From Leptasterias polaris (lineage: Eukaryota > Echinodermata > Asteroidea > Forcipulatida > Asteriidae), in contig JAZGTN010000151.1 in NCBI GenBank assembly GCA_037783415.1, positions 310,001-374,000 on the forward strand: 64,000 nt of DNA. Direction: 5' to 3'. The notes under the pieces are model-generated. The model was not told where the DNA came from, searched no databases, and worked only from the letters and a program-made list of their open reading frames with translations. The position numbers and the translations under genes were made by a program. This document shows, piece by piece, positions 1 through 13,234 of the stretch (positions are counted from its first letter, which is position 1; the number at the start of each line of letters is the position of its first letter).

Positions 1-2915
1 GATCGACGCACACCAGCAGGGAACGACGACAGTGACATGAACTGCAACAGATCTTTAACCTCTGAAAACAAAAATCACAATCACATTTCACTATAGTAAT
101 CCACCTAGAAGTTTGTTTTGTAAACTTTCACTTGACGGTCAATTCCACCCAAGCTCATGATACGCCAGTATCATGTACATGAATAAACTTCAAACTGAGG
201 GGATATCACTGATAAAACAAATAACAGAAGGCAAAACAAAATATGTATTGTAGGAAAATATGACGAGATTGGTATTGAGGAACATTTTGAAAGAGTTGAT
301 GAATTTCGGATCCGACTTGGCTCGATCCGTCAGTCATGTTAATTCGTGCACTGTCCGTAAGAGGCCTTCGAATTGGCAAACAGAGCCTAAGCCGAAGCCT
401 AAGCCTAAGCCGAAGCCGAAGCCGAAGCTAAAATCGAAGCCGGAGCCAAGGCAAAGCCGTGGAAAGGGTCTTTACATGACTTTACATTACTTGTGTAACA
501 CATCGTTTTAAAAGAGAAAATGTATTGACTGTGTTGAGGAGCTTTCAATTTCGCGCAAAAACGCGAAGTTTAGTGGCTACTAATTTGCCGTAAATCACCG
601 GGTAAATCTATATTACATATATTTTTACATCCTACTTGAGGAATTGTTCAGGAATAACTTAATGATCACTTTTTGGGGGGGGAAATAATGTATAAAATGC
701 CTTTGCTGCACATTCTGATTTCTATTTATCAAAATCGAAACAAGAATTAAGGCTGGAGATAAAAGTTCTACCAAAGGTTCGTAATATTTCACTCGCAGGC
801 CTGTTGGTATAAATTGATCGAAAGTATAGCTTTTGGATAAATAAAAAAACATTTAACTTATTATTCCACTCATCACCACAGCTGCACCGTGGCTTTAAAA
901 TATTGTACAGAGCAAAGAAATCTTATCTTCAATATTCGAAGGAAGGAGTGACTGGTGGCAAGGCAGTATGTAAAGATCAGCATTCCTTTCGGATGCCACG
1001 GGTCGCCCTATATACAAATCTGACACTGATATACAGAAATAGAGGCTGGCGAGTCGTAGAAATTCATAAATCTTATCCGGGCTTGTCAGCAAATTGTTTC
1101 ATACTCAAATAAACATTGGGGATTCTATACAGGATTTTGTTTTGTCCTGGTGGGAATTTCTTACGGTCTAAGGTGACAAACCTTATCGGTGAACCATACT
1201 CACTCGGCGTCTCACATATTTTATTCTGGACGTCTATATTTAATGAAAAGAGATCGTTTCTTTTAACAAGCATGAATTATAACGAATGCACTTTTACGAA
1301 AGGTCATGGTTCATGCTCACTGAGGCTGCTGTAGAGAGATGTGCTTAGCAGGGTTGCCGGGAACCTGCTAAAGGTTTTGAACGACATGTAGGGAGTGTTA
1401 CTCGGTAACCAGCTTCATTGTGCTAACTGACTCCCATTGGAGGTGGATTTTCTACCCATCGTGTCTACGCAATTGGCGTCAGTCGTTCTGCTAATCTAAA
1501 TTTCCCCCATGTGTCCCCACTTCCTTGGAGTTGCCTGACAAACATGCAGTAGTTGCGTGGAAACGGTAACACACGAGGGCGCCTGGCCGCCGTGTACCTA
1601 AGTGAACCCCACTGGGTTAATGAGACAAAATGCCTCCGTTCTTGGTGCTGACGATCCTTATGCAACTCCACACAAACAATTATAATTTGTGATCTTTCAC
1701 GGCTTGTCACTATTTTGGGGGGAAGGTGCAGGTGGTTGTAGCATAGAAAGACCGTGGGGGGAAAGCAGGAGACAAATCCATGATTATCGAGAAACAAATT
1801 CTTTAACGGTATCCCTTCTGAGAAATTACTCTGCCTAAAATTCTGTCGGTCGACTCAACAAAATCGCAATTGAAGACCCATCAAATGCGTTAAGGGACAT
1901 TGAGAGAGAAATAAAATTAAAGACATGGCTTACACCTCTATTCATTTTTGTTTTGTTTTTTTCAATTCAACTGGACATTTATTTCCATATTCCAAAATGT
2001 ACATACAATTAATATTAAGAAGGTCTATTGAACAAAGATGTATAAAGAACTTATCGAATAATAGTTAATGAAGCAGAGGCAAATATGGAAAGAGAAGAAG
2101 CTACTCAAGATCATTTGAGAAAAGATGTTTTTTGTAACGGTTCTTAAAATAGTTATGACCTCATAGTTATGTTTTAACTAGTCATAATTAGGAATATCTC
2201 ATAATTACGACTTAGTAGTCACAATTTATATGACTTATCAGTCTCAACTATGACTTAGTACAAGTCATAATTATCAGGTCTCATAAATAATTAATTGTGA
2301 CTATCTTTTTTTCTCTTAATGTCCCTTTAAGGCTTCTGTACAACTTTCTTTTCGTATTACACATTATGAAAATGTATAGAAAACCTGTTACTGTACTATA
2401 TACCCGCTTTTCGTTCCTTTGATTTATGTGCATTGAGCCAATGAGGTAATTGAACTTGGCACCGACCCCGTGAGAGAAAGTTGCCGATTGGACGGTCAGT
2501 TTGAACAGTTTAACCTCAATTTGAACGCGTACTGCATCGCATAAATGAAATTATTGTGAGCCAAGGTAGGTTCGCCATTTAAAAAAATATTGTTTTCAAA
2601 TCAATTCAAATATTAGTAATAAAACAGGTGATAAATACTGCAAGTGTTTATGGGGTCATGCAATGGTAAAAGGGCACCTCTTGACCACTCTTCAATAAGA
2701 GGGCGCCCTTCCTGGCTTTATCCGCATTTTGATTCTTTTCGTAAAATTGTTGCTCGGATTTTTAAAGATCTTTGGTGAATTATGCTGGTGATTGCTCTTG
2801 TTTAAAAAGGGGGAACTGTCAACCATATGTATGGTACCTTTTTGTTGTAAACATTTACGTAATTTAGCCACTGGCTACAAATTCAGTTAAAATCAATAAT
2901 CAATAACAATTTTAC
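1..2915. other. No gene seen: AT-rich intron or intergenic DNA
   Basis: Apart from the AAGCC array (384-450) and a patch of repeated TCATAATTA/TAGTCATAATT motifs at 2150-2300, I see no feature. The minus frame at 1465-1797 has no domain character or supporting splice sites. If the TSP1 exon belongs to a larger gene, its downstream exons should lie here or to the left of the window, but none was recognised. Confidence 0.6.
384..450. repeat. Short AAGCC(T/G) tandem array
   Basis: Six-base units CCTAAG/CCGAAG repeated about ten times. The frame at 260-511 reads Lys-Pro repeats only because of it. A related GGCTTA array is at 44858-44985. Confidence 0.8.
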
Positions 2916-3065
2916 CTGAGCACTCGAAGAGGTTGCAATGCCTGTTCTGCTCGGCCGCTCCTTCGCAGGCATCCGGAACGTCTTGGACGCACATCCGACG
3001 TCTTGTCTGGATGCCGTCTCCACAGGAGACAGGGCAGGGGGACCAGGGAGCCCACGCCCTCCAAC
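2916..3065 (-). CDS. Thrombospondin type-1 repeat exon
   Basis: A 150-base exon with a polypyrimidine CCTCCAG acceptor (3066-3069) and a GTAAAA donor (2915), phase 1 at both ends as usual for TSP1 modules. The frame reads WRAWAPWSPCPVSCGDG, QTRRRMCV, DACEGAAEQNRHCNLFEC. It has the three-tryptophan ladder, the arginine strand and six cysteines in standard TSP1 order. TSP1 modules occur in secreted or membrane adhesion and guidance proteins. It is phase-compatible with the NtA exon 26 kb upstream on the same strand and may belong to the same gene. It could equally be part of another TSP1 protein whose other exons lie to the left of the window. Confidence 0.9.
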
Positions 3066-3371
3066 CTGGAGGAAAACAAAAAGGATAGAAGTTTTTATAA
3101 GATGAGAATTGCCCCCTTCTTAGTGGTATCCTCTTTTACATTTACTTTTAAAATATGTCAAGTAATTTTCTCGTTGATTTACACTTTAAAAGCTCCCGGG
3201 TCTGAATTGACACGGATTCCGGGCCTTATACTAGACCGGGAGCCTAGGGGGGTCAGCCTAACTGGAAAGTTAACAAAATGTTCATGTATGCAGCAATGCC
3301 CCATGTAAGGGAATGGACGTCTGCCGAGCACACTCTGGTGGGTGTGGTCAGGGGGGCCATTGAGGAGGGCC

Positions 3372-3625
3372 CCAAAAATGAGCTAGATTAGCTGGTGAAT
3401 TAACCTGATGAAACCTACTGGAAAATGTTCGGCATATGTCCCAGATATCATGAATGGCCACTGCAGGACATTTTTTGGTGGTGGGGGGTTGCCTGCCAGA
3501 CGTACATAACCGGCACCTCAAAATTTAGCTAGATTAGCTGGTGAGTTAACCTGATGAAACCTACTGGAAAATGTTCATCCTATAGGTCCAGGTATCATGA
3601 ATGGCCATTGCAAGACATTTTCAGA
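3372..3625. repeat. 146-bp tandem duplication
   Basis: GCTAGATTAGCTGGTGA begins at 3382 and 3528. Both copies continue AACCTGATGAAACCTACTGG and ATCATGAATGGCCA. Flanked by GGGTCA-rich repeat pieces. Confidence 0.85.
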
Positions 3626-5049
3626 GGGCCTTACCAATTTCCGGGTTGGGATGACCCGGAAGCTGGTTGAAAAATTGAAACTTATCTCGGATTCTGCCTC
3701 AGTTTGAACTTTTTCTGTGTTTTTTGTTGACACAGATTCAGGACATACTGACCCAGAAATGGACAGCCCCCTCCCCCCACCAGACCCGGAATACGGCTCA
3801 ATTATGATGCAGGAGTTTTGTAGAATGTTACCTGATAGGATGGCAATTTACCGTAAAATGTTCGGCAACTGTTTTAAAAAAAACACTTTATAAACGGAAT
3901 TCGATTTGACTTAAGCACTCTCACCATTAAAATAGCCATTATTACGGTGTGCGGTTGACTACCAGCATAATGTTACCTTTACATCTACGTCCAGTGCTTT
4001 GCGCCGAGGCTGCTAGTAATCCAACGTGACATAAGTTTTGTTTTCGTGATAAAATGGACCACATGTTTTGAATAGGAAGCCTTTCATAGTTGGGATGAAA
4101 TTGAAGTAATTTTTCCTACACGCTTCGAAATGTTAAACGATCTCTTGTTAAGAAAAAAGGAAGATCATGTACTGCAGAAATAGACGAGCCCCCGTAACAA
4201 TAATTGCTAGACTATGCTATAAAAACTATGTGGTAAATTACCCTACCGGCCACTCAGGTAAAATTATATTACACACCGTTAATGGTATCTCTTATCACCA
4301 ATATACATATACATTTGCACCGTATAATATACAAGGTTAACCATATACCTTCTACCTCCACGAAGCTATAATCTAATACTTTCCAATAATTAATAACTCA
4401 GCGTGTGGGGTATTTGTTATCACAGGATAAAAGAAAGAAACCCCAAACCGCGCTATGAATTATTGATAAGAATGTTGTTATTCTCTCGCTTCAAACAATG
4501 GTAGGCCACATCACAGTGTAAACTATCCGGACCGACGGGAAAAGTCACGTTACTGAGCAAAGCAGAGGTAAATATCCTCGGTCATGACACCATCTAATGT
4601 TGACATTCAACACGGATGACACGCCGGAAGAATTATGTTCTCTGTGTGGTCTTAGAATGACACTGTACAGAGGCTTTCGACCATCTTGTAACTGCGTGTG
4701 AAGTGGTTTAAAACACGAGTAAAAACGAGACTTTAACAATACATTTTACGGTGAAATAAACCAACTGTGTCAAGGATTATCGACACTTAGCAGAACACTT
4801 TGCAGATTAGATGTTTGTATCAGAATATGGTAATTAAATGAAGATTATAAAAGTACTTTCGGTGGCTTACAAATTGTAACGAGTGATCGACAGGTATGCC
4901 ATATTATACAATCAGTTTTAAAATGTTTAAGATTTAAAATACATCAAAATAAACAATTACAAATAAATATACGTGAACATTTTTTTTAAAATTTGAGTTG
5001 ACGACGAGCCTGCCCAGTGCTCCAAGTCCACTGATGTCCCGTCGGTCTT

Positions 5050-5400
5050 GCATAATAATAAATAAATAATAACCAGTTCTTATATAGCGCATTTCAAACG
5101 TCTCAATGCGCTTTACATTAGTGCCCTGGTCATTGGGCCAATAACATTCCTTTAATCTTTCTCAGCTCCCTGGGGAGTATACAGCCCGAGCTGCCGTGGC
5201 GCTCAGAAGCTTTTTCAAACACAATATCAACAACCTCTACCCTCGCAGGTACCCATTTATACCCCTGGGTGAAGAGAAGCAATTATAGCGAAGTGTCTTG
5301 CTCAAGGACACAAGCGTCACGACCGGGACTCGAACCCACACCCCGATGACTAAACCACCAGAATTTGAATCCGATGCTCTTAACCACTCGGCCATGACAC
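5050..5400 (-). mobile_element. tRNA-Leu-derived SINE, second subfamily
   Basis: Reverse complement begins GTGTCATGGCCGAGTGGTTA, has the B-box GGTTCGAGTCCCGG, then CTTGAGCAAGACACTTCGC, and ends CGCTATATAAGAACTGG with an ATT-rich tail. The body differs from the 37773 type. Confidence 0.85.
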
Positions 5401-8200
5401 CCAGCAGCAAGTCCTCAGTGCTGGACAAGCCGGAGTCCCGTTTCAATGGTTACTCCCCTATGTTTCGACATCCCTATGTTCATCATCCACCCCCCCTACC
5501 TATGTTCCGACAACTTCAGTGTATTCCAAACCCTAACCGTAACCCAACCAGCGAATAAATCACAAGGGGTTGTCGTAATATAGGGAGTCAGTCCATACGA
5601 AAAAGCTTGTTACTTATTTACTTAAATATTTATTTACTTAAACTTTTCGGGGAAAACGTATTGGCAAGACATTCTAAAGAAACATTATAGAAGTCAACTT
5701 GCGGGCTACAACCATGTATACAATTCTTTTGGGAGGAGGAGTTTGTTGGTTCTGAGAAGGACCGGGTGTGGTGTCGACGTTTTAAACAGTACACTCTTTG
5801 CTGCCCAAGGGCCACTTTTAACCCATTGTGATGCCTTTGATTTAAATACTTATCTTCCTCTTTCCTTGATTTTTTGTTTAAACCTTGATTTTTTTTTGGG
5901 TAAATCTAAAACTAATTCGGTCGTTGGACCGCAAATGTTTGAATGTTTGTTAAAATAAAAAATAAAAAAATCTTGTCTTCAGGAGAACAATAATTGTGGA
6001 AAACAGCACCGTAAGAAAGTTCGAGGCACTGAAATAACATGATATTGTGAAATACTATTAAAATACTACTCAAATGAAACATTTGAGGTTAATGTTTGTT
6101 TTTGGATGACTGACGGATGAACAAATAAGGAGAACAATTTACTGAAGTACAGGGTAACGATTCCCCCATGGAATTTAGCTTTTTTCTGCCCATGAGATTT
6201 CTCTGCAATTCCTGTTTAAAGGTAAATAGATACAAAACAGGAATCAAATAATTTAAATATCTAAAAGAAGAAATATTTGCAAGTTCAACCTTCCTCAATT
6301 ATTCAAAAGTTGTTTTCAATAACAGTAGGGTCTAAACTACATTTCACCTGATATTTCCCCGCACTGAAATATAAAATGAATAACGATGACGACCTCTATC
6401 CCAGTAAGGCCAAGGCCACGTCAATACACTGGAGTAATTTGTAGATGAGGCTGTGGGAGTTTGACATCGCATTAGGCACGATCACCCCCTGGGGAGAAGG
6501 TCGTTATCCAACGTTACGCCAAAGTTTGGTCTTTGTAGCCATCGGGTTATGGTGAGGTGGCAGTTAACTGCGTCTTTAAACGGTTTGAGAAAGTAGAATA
6601 TCCACCTACATTAATCGTTTTATGACTCACATTGGTCTACGTGGACAGTAAATCTCTCTGTGACGGCTTGTAATGTTCAGAGATAAAACGTTGTTTTGTT
6701 TTTTTCTTTTTTTAAAGGGTAATTTCGCGTCCCAATGGGATATAAAAGGGGATGGACCGAATTACAAAGATGTTTGACAGAATTACAATTATACTGTACA
6801 GAAACACCATCTACAAGTGAAATTATAAAGTAAGGTAGAAGTATAGGAATTGTATAATCATCGAAAATATTGTTCAGATTAGTTTCAAGTTGGGAGCTCA
6901 AGTTTTTATCAAGGTCAATCCTCCCGAAACATGAATCCTCAAAAAACATAAAGCAAAACCTATTTTGATGACTTGGTTTTCAGCTGGGGGTGATTAATGC
7001 GTTTGAAGAAAACTTGTGTATAGAGAAAAGTTTACTTTCTTTGACAAATTATCTTGGTTCGTGACATCCTAAAGTAGGATGTCGACACTTCAAGAACATC
7101 AACACCGTTTTCTGTCGTGCTTGTTTTGAAAATGTTTGTCATCCTAGCGATCTCGGTATCTCAGTAAGTTAACACCTTTATACTTTCAAGAATTTGTCAT
7201 TCTGAGATAAAGTATCTCAACAGGTCGGATGGCATTTCCAGAGCTCCGTACATTTATGACTTTTATATCAACTTGCAAACAAGTGGAATTCGAAAGTAAT
7301 GTGCCATGTCCCTATGTGAAACTGTTGTCAGTCTTTCATCAGTACAGAATTGGCGGGTGCCGTCCCATTTGACCCCAAAACACGCAGCTCCAAAAAGGGT
7401 TGATCACCCCAAGCAACTTTTGAATTCAGAGGCTTTAAAGTAGTTGTCTGAACGTTGATAATTACTTTTTTGTTTAAGGAAGCATAAAAGTGGGCACCTG
7501 TACCATTTTGTTATTTTGGTGCACTGTTTTTGTTATTTGAAATTTTGGTTTCTTTTCACCAACTTTAAAGGAAATGTCAAACTTATAAAAGTAAGGCTTA
7601 GATTCGATGCAAATAAACTAATCCGTTTGTAATGAAACAAATTAATCAATCAATCCTGTTGATTAAACTTCTCCAATTTAAAACAACGGCATTATGACAG
7701 GAAACTTATGGAGTACGTTCCCCGAAGATTTTAAACCCGTTAATTTAAACAGGTTAATTATCTAAAACAAAACATTACAAAAACTTGGTTGCCATATTCT
7801 TGATAGGAAACTTGTGACCTTAAAAAGAAGGCCAATACAAATCTAAGTTTTAATTACCACTTTTCTCAATACACAATTGCTCTGCATTAATTGTTTTTGC
7901 CGTTATGTCAAAAGTGAGCGCATATTTGTTATCAGGTTGCACCCGCTATTATAAATAAACTAGGGGTGCTGGGGGTCACTCTAACCCACCAAATCAACCT
8001 CGTTATTTGGACTAAACGTGAACTAAAGTGCTCACAAGAATCAATTGAAGAGGTATTTCTTGTAAGCAAACTGCAGGACGGCGAGGATTGTGTAAAGTGA
8101 CGGACCTTTATAACTAGGGCATAATTTGACGTCCACAGAAATAGACTTGTTGCAAGTCGTTCAGCAATGTCTGCCATCCAGTGCTGAAGCCGATGATGTA

Positions 8201-8292
8201 GGCCCCTTTTCGAAACAATCTTGTTCTCCTTTGGCTTTGGCTTCGTTGGATAAGCCGGAGCCAAAGCCAAAGAACAAGCCGCAAAAGGGGCC
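8201..8292. repeat. Hairpin-forming inverted repeat
   Basis: GGCCCCTTTT..., CTTGTTCT.CCTTTGGCTTTGGCTT on the left is mirrored by AAGCCAAAGAACAAG and GCAAAAGGGGCC on the right, with a loop of about 10 bases around CGTTGGAT. The stem is about 40 bp with small bulges. Confidence 0.75.
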
Positions 8293-8374
8293 TTGTTATA
8301 GAATGCTTTATGTCGTAAACTGCAAAAACTGGGGTGATAAAATTGACACCATGGCCTGGGTGTTGTCATATATA

Positions 8375-9254
8375 CAGTGCGAGTCAAAAAAAAACACTAC
8401 ACACTTTTAAAATTGCCCGTTGTTTTATTGTCTAGCAATATAGATAATATATTTTCATATGTACTTTTAAATTCACTCTTTCTGCTTCTTTTGGTGCCAG
8501 TTTCACTGGATTGGATTTAATGCTTGACTGCACATGAGGCAATTAAGGGGGTCAGGTGAAACTTGATATGCGCCAACTGGTCAGGGCTGGATAAGAAAGA
8601 GACAAGAAAGTTTTCATTAGCTTCATCGCTTATGCAAAAATCTTCGAAACGAAAGGGGTCTCAAGAAGCCAGTTTTAATACAGAAGGCTATCCGACGTGC
8701 GGGGTCTCCAGAGCTGATCCTCTGCCCATTCTGTTGTGGTTGCTGGAGCGCTTCTTGGACAGCTTCAATGTTCTGCTGTGATCTGCCAGTCCTTGGACGA
8801 CCAGAATGACCTGTATTGAGGTTGTGGCTCGTTCCTGTTTTTTGGAACTTCCTACACTGTTGCACGAGTTGGGCATCTTACGTTTGGGAACTGGGAAAAC
8901 TTCTGTGGCACTTTGCGTCCGGGTAAATTCACTGACCAAGAAGGCCCTTTGCTGGGTTGTGAACTGTACTGACCTACTGACAGAGCTGAATTGATTATGC
9001 AATCCATGACCAGAACCAAGACAATGATCGTGTTCTTTTTAATGGTCTCAACCAGTTGGCGCATACCAAATTTCAACTGCCCCCCTTAATTGCCTCAAGT
9101 GCAGTCAAGCATGAAAACTAATCCAGTGAAACTGGCACCAAAAGAAGCAGGAAGAGTGACTTTACAATTACATATGAAAATATCTAATCTATATTGCTAC
9201 ACAATAAAACAATGGGCAATTTTAAAAGTGTAAAGATTTTTTTGACTCGAACTG
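8375..9254 (-). mobile_element. Tc1/mariner-type element with about 208-bp inverted ends
   Basis: TA dinucleotides flank (8373-8374, 9255-9256). The ends read CAGTGCGAGTCAAAAAAA and, inverted, CAGTTCGAGTCAAAAAAA. Inverted similarity continues to about 8582 and from 9047 (for example ATGCGCCAACTGGT). CAGT ends and TA target sites are typical of Tc1/mariner. The 880-bp length is short for an autonomous copy. Confidence 0.9.
8600..9030 (-). pseudogene. Broken transposase N-terminus (helix-turn-helix, DUF4817-like)
   Basis: On the minus strand, fragments in different frames read QFTTQQRAFLVSEFTRTQSA, PNVRCPTRATV and GTSHNLNTGHSGRPRTGRSQ followed by NIEAVQEALQQ. These are recognisable pieces of the N-terminal DNA-binding region of a transposase family I recall as DUF4817-containing. 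At least two frameshifts separate them. The catalytic DDE part is absent, so this copy cannot encode a working enzyme. Confidence 0.75.
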
Positions 9255-11005
9255 TAGATTCCCAAATGAGAATCAAAGTAAACATCGCAGAGTGTAAAAA
9301 AAGAAAAAATGTAATTGTGTTTGCAGAAACTAGTGTTATTTTACCAACCTATGTTGTAAATTTTGAGTTGTTTTGTTTGTTTTGTTTGGCATCTATATAT
9401 GTGACAACTAGGCCTAGAGAGTCAATTTTTTTAATTTCTCACACAAGTAGACTGGATAGAAAGTCCTATTGGGGAAAATTTGTAAATCTGTCAGTAATGT
9501 CCCACGTTGTCAAATAACCACTTGAAAAAGGCGTTTTTGTGCATTTGTACAGCCGGACCCACATTCAGACCCCCGCCAAATACCCATCAAAGGTGTGATT
9601 GGTCTATCCTTATATCAGGTCACACATATACAACTAGTTTATAACCAAATGTAATACAAAAGCAATCGGACATTTCACTTAGGCACTAGGGGGTCTCAAA
9701 AATGACGAAAAATCATTCCGCGGGCTAAAATGTAAGTTTTTAAAGACCTATGCCTTCATATAAAAATTTCCTATGCTACTTATGACAGTAGATTCTAGTT
9801 GAGGGGGTACCAGGTACCCTGTATATTAATTTGCAGTTACATATCTTATCTCAATTTGTAGAAATAGGCCTCTAAAAATGCCCAAAACACAAAAAGTAAA
9901 TTTGAAGGGGCGGGGCTTAAATGTTTAGGGGGTCATATCTCAGAGTAGGATTCTAAAATTTGGTGTGTGTTCATGGCACCCATAGGGGAATGTTTGATTT
10001 TTTTTTTAGCAAAACCCGAGACGGAGCCTGCCGACCCATCAGGTGAGTTGACACGGAATGACCCTTAAGTAAGTGTCGAACGAAACCTCATAAATGTCCT
10101 TTAACTGTGAATTTTTCATTTGAAATCTCTCAGTCCTACAAACAGACACAGGGTTAGAGAGATACGTTATTTGTAACCTCTCTAAGAATTTCCTGAAACA
10201 GTCATTGTCAAAAAGGGGGGGGGGGAACTGGAATTTCTGAAGTCGCCAGCCTGTTGTTAAAAATGTCATGTCCCACTGACAGAAACAAGTCAAGTTGGCC
10301 TGAGTGATTGGCTCTGATCCAAGGGAACTAAAATGCCGACGGACGGTCCCAATGCAATATTTACAAGTGGTAAAATAAACAACAATCCAATCTCGAAATA
10401 TTGGGACGATCATTTTTGGAGGGTCACAAAGACAAAGTTTGGATGCGGTAACTGCCATGCCCCCCTAGTTACCGTCTCAGCTGGTCGATAACAGTTTCAT
10501 GAGGCCGTGCAGAAAATGTTGTTTACAAAATATTATTCAGCAAGAGTTAGCAAGGAACAAGTGACAAACAATGAATAATCCTTGTTATTTTCGCTGGTAC
10601 TTGGTTCAATGCTTAGCCGTGTTTAGTGGCTGTTTTCAAAACAGGCCTTGTACAACAACGAAGTCGGTGAGGGGAGACTATACCAAAGACTCTGTCAATT
10701 CCTTTAACAATTCAACTCGTAAAGTGATTAATGAGGTTTCATTCCTAAAAAGAAGATTTAGTGTGACCCAAAGAAGCCGCCGAATCCCTTAAATGGTTTG
10801 ACCTTAGCCGCTTCCAGAGACCTGCGGGCGAGACTTACAGGGCATCAATCTTAAGGTGGGTGGTTGTTGGGTTCGATCTTGAAACTTAAGGGTGCACTAC
10901 TAGTACTACGTAATAAATGGGATTAGAGGGATGGAGAGCCCCTTTGGCTTTTCCTTCCTTGTCCTTCTGGAAGGACCAAAGAAAATTGAGAGTGACAAGA
11001 AGTAA

Positions 11006-11373
11006 AGGCACTGAACACGTTTTGTAATTGTCAAAGACCAGTATTCTCACTTGGTATATCCCAACATATGCATAAAATAACAAGCCTGTGAAAATTGGGG
11101 CTCAATTGGTCATTGAAGTTGCAAGAAAATGATGAAAGAAAAAACACCCTTGTTGTACAAATTAGTGTGCTTTCAGATAGGAATAAAAGGCTTCTGGCCA
11201 GAAGTCTTTTATTATTTTAGTGAGAAATTACCTCTTTCTCAAAAACTACGTTACTTCAGAAGGAGTGGTTTCTCACAATGTTTTATACTATCAACAGCTC
11301 TCCGTTGCTCGTTACCAAGTAAGTTTTTATGCTAATATATATTTTGAGTAATTACCAAACATGTACAGTGCCT
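11006..11373. mobile_element. TTAA-type MITE, family A
   Basis: 368 bp, opposite orientation to the copy at 51492. It starts AGGCACTGAACACG and ends GTACAGTGCCT followed by TTAA. The left target is altered to GTAA. It shares the interior ACAAACCTGTGAAAATT-type segment. Confidence 0.8.
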
Positions 11374-12122
11374 TTAAAGGGAGGATATACCTTTGATAAT
11401 TACTCAAAAATGTGAGGATACTGGTCTTTGACAATTACCAAAAGTATGCGCTACCTTATATAAATCAGTATCGCACAATAAACTGCCAAGCACAATATCA
11501 CTGTGTATTAATATTTGCAAAACGTCTTCAAATGTTCATTTTTTTTTAAACATCAAATGTAATTGATTAGGTTGATTACCAAAGGGGAAAAGGGTAGTTC
11601 AAAGAATTACGTTACTGAAACTAATTGTCCTGAGAAATATTTCCGTCCGAATAATTAATTGCTGACACCTGGGAGGAAACTTTGGCAAACCTATACTGCA
11701 TGAGTGTCTATTACTATGGTGTGGACAATGTACTCATACATATTCGCTGCAGCATTCCTTTAACGACCGATTTGCGAATGTTTCATCAATAAAGTATTTA
11801 ATGTCTCACTGGAAGGGGAAACCGCGTAATGGGTGGACGTGATTGTTTTAATCTAATCTAGATAGGCTTGCCGGAAGTGCCAGGGAAACTAATATGGTAT
11901 GAGTTGTGCTGCTGGCTCTCGGAGAGAGCGGTGTGACAACTGTCCGACGTTTCGATTGGTACGCTTTGACTGTCTTCACCCGAATAATGGTTTGTGATGC
12001 TGCAATCTGCCTATGTGACGTAATAGGTTCGATGGAGAGCACAGGCAGAAAGCTGAACTAGAGGAGGAACAGACCAGTGGGGCGGGGGTATAGTAGTCAG
12101 GGAGCCCGATCAGTCAAAGGGG

Positions 12123-12241
12123 TGTGTTGGGTGACCATGGATCTATGATAATTATGTTGTGTGTGTGTAACGCCATATGTAAGGGTGTTGGGTGACCATG
12201 GATCTATGATCTGTTGTGTGTGTGTAACGCCATATGTAAGG
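12123..12241. repeat. 61-bp tandem duplication
   Basis: GTTGGGTGACCATGGATCTA begins at 12126 and 12187. Each copy is followed by (GT)n and AACGCCATATGTAAG. Confidence 0.85.
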
Positions 12242-12439
12242 GTGAGAAGGTATACACATTCAAACCGGGAACCTATAACAAAAGAGGACAATAGGTCCAC
12301 GGTTCGGGAAAGGTCCACGGTTGGAAAACGTGTACAAAACCAAAGGAGGTTTTGCAAAAAAGTTAGAGTATAAACAAAAGAGGGACAATTGGAAGTCCAC
12401 GATTGCAGGTGTTTACATGCGTGTGTGTGTGTGAGTAGG

Positions 12440-12560
12440 TAACCACAATCAAACCGGGAACTTATAACAAAAGAGGACAATAGGTCTACGGTTGCTATCC
12501 CAAAGGAAAGCATTGTGGTCCACGGTTGCTATCACAAAGAGTTGAACAAAGGAGGGTCCA
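12440..12560. repeat. Dispersed repeat shared (inverted) with 46020-46145
   Basis: Contains AAACCGGGAACTTATAACAA, GAGGACAATAGGTC and GGTTGCTATCACAAAGAGTT. The same blocks appear in reverse complement at 46020-46145, and in part at 12262-12320. Confidence 0.8.
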
Positions 12561-13234
12561 CGATCGCTGTAAATCTGTTTGAAGTGTAATGCTTAGACTT
12601 ATGTTATTGGGTCATACTCTGAACTTAAACTGCAGTTCGATTATTTTGATAACAGTTGTCAGTATCTACAAAAAGTGAAATTTACTACTAAATATTTATA
12701 TCTTTCACAATTCATGCAAAGATAATTTTGTTGAGTTACCATCGACAACGCATAGGAATAGGACGAAAAACATTCACTACATGTTTATCAACAAAACCTG
12801 CAGTTAGAGTTGGTCCCAGTCATTTCTTCCCCAGTTTCACAAAAACACGCCTGCATTTTCTCCGAGCAAAACAAGCAGGATGTTTTTTCAACAGACGAAA
12901 TCCAACCTTTAAGCTCTAAAGCCTATAACCAAACTATAGGCTGCTGGTGAAATGTGTTCACTCTGTTTGGGTGTCGTGTCCCCCCCCCCCCCCCCCCCCC
13001 CGCGTTCAATGGTGTGATTACTGGAGGGGTAATCCGCAAGATCGAATCGCAAACCTTTGTCGGTGATCTCTAAACGAGGTCAGTTAACACTGTTTATGAT
13101 GAAGCACAATATTGAATTATTCTTTTAAAAAAATAAGGGGGAACAAATAATGCTGCTATTTATAATTCCCAATTTTAAAGGTATTTTTATGTTGTTGTTG
13201 GGTTTTTATTTCTCATGTTCTTCTTTCTTTTTCT

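Noticed and set aside
260..511. Plus-strand frame rich in Lys-Pro
   Set aside because: Arises from the AAGCC(T/G) hexamer array. Flanking residues show no domain.
1465..1797. 110-codon minus-strand frame
   Set aside because: No domain character, no conserved spacing and no supporting splice sites.
10039..10458. 139-codon minus-strand frame
   Set aside because: It contains a poly-G tract translated as part of the protein, has no recognisable domain and no splice or start support.
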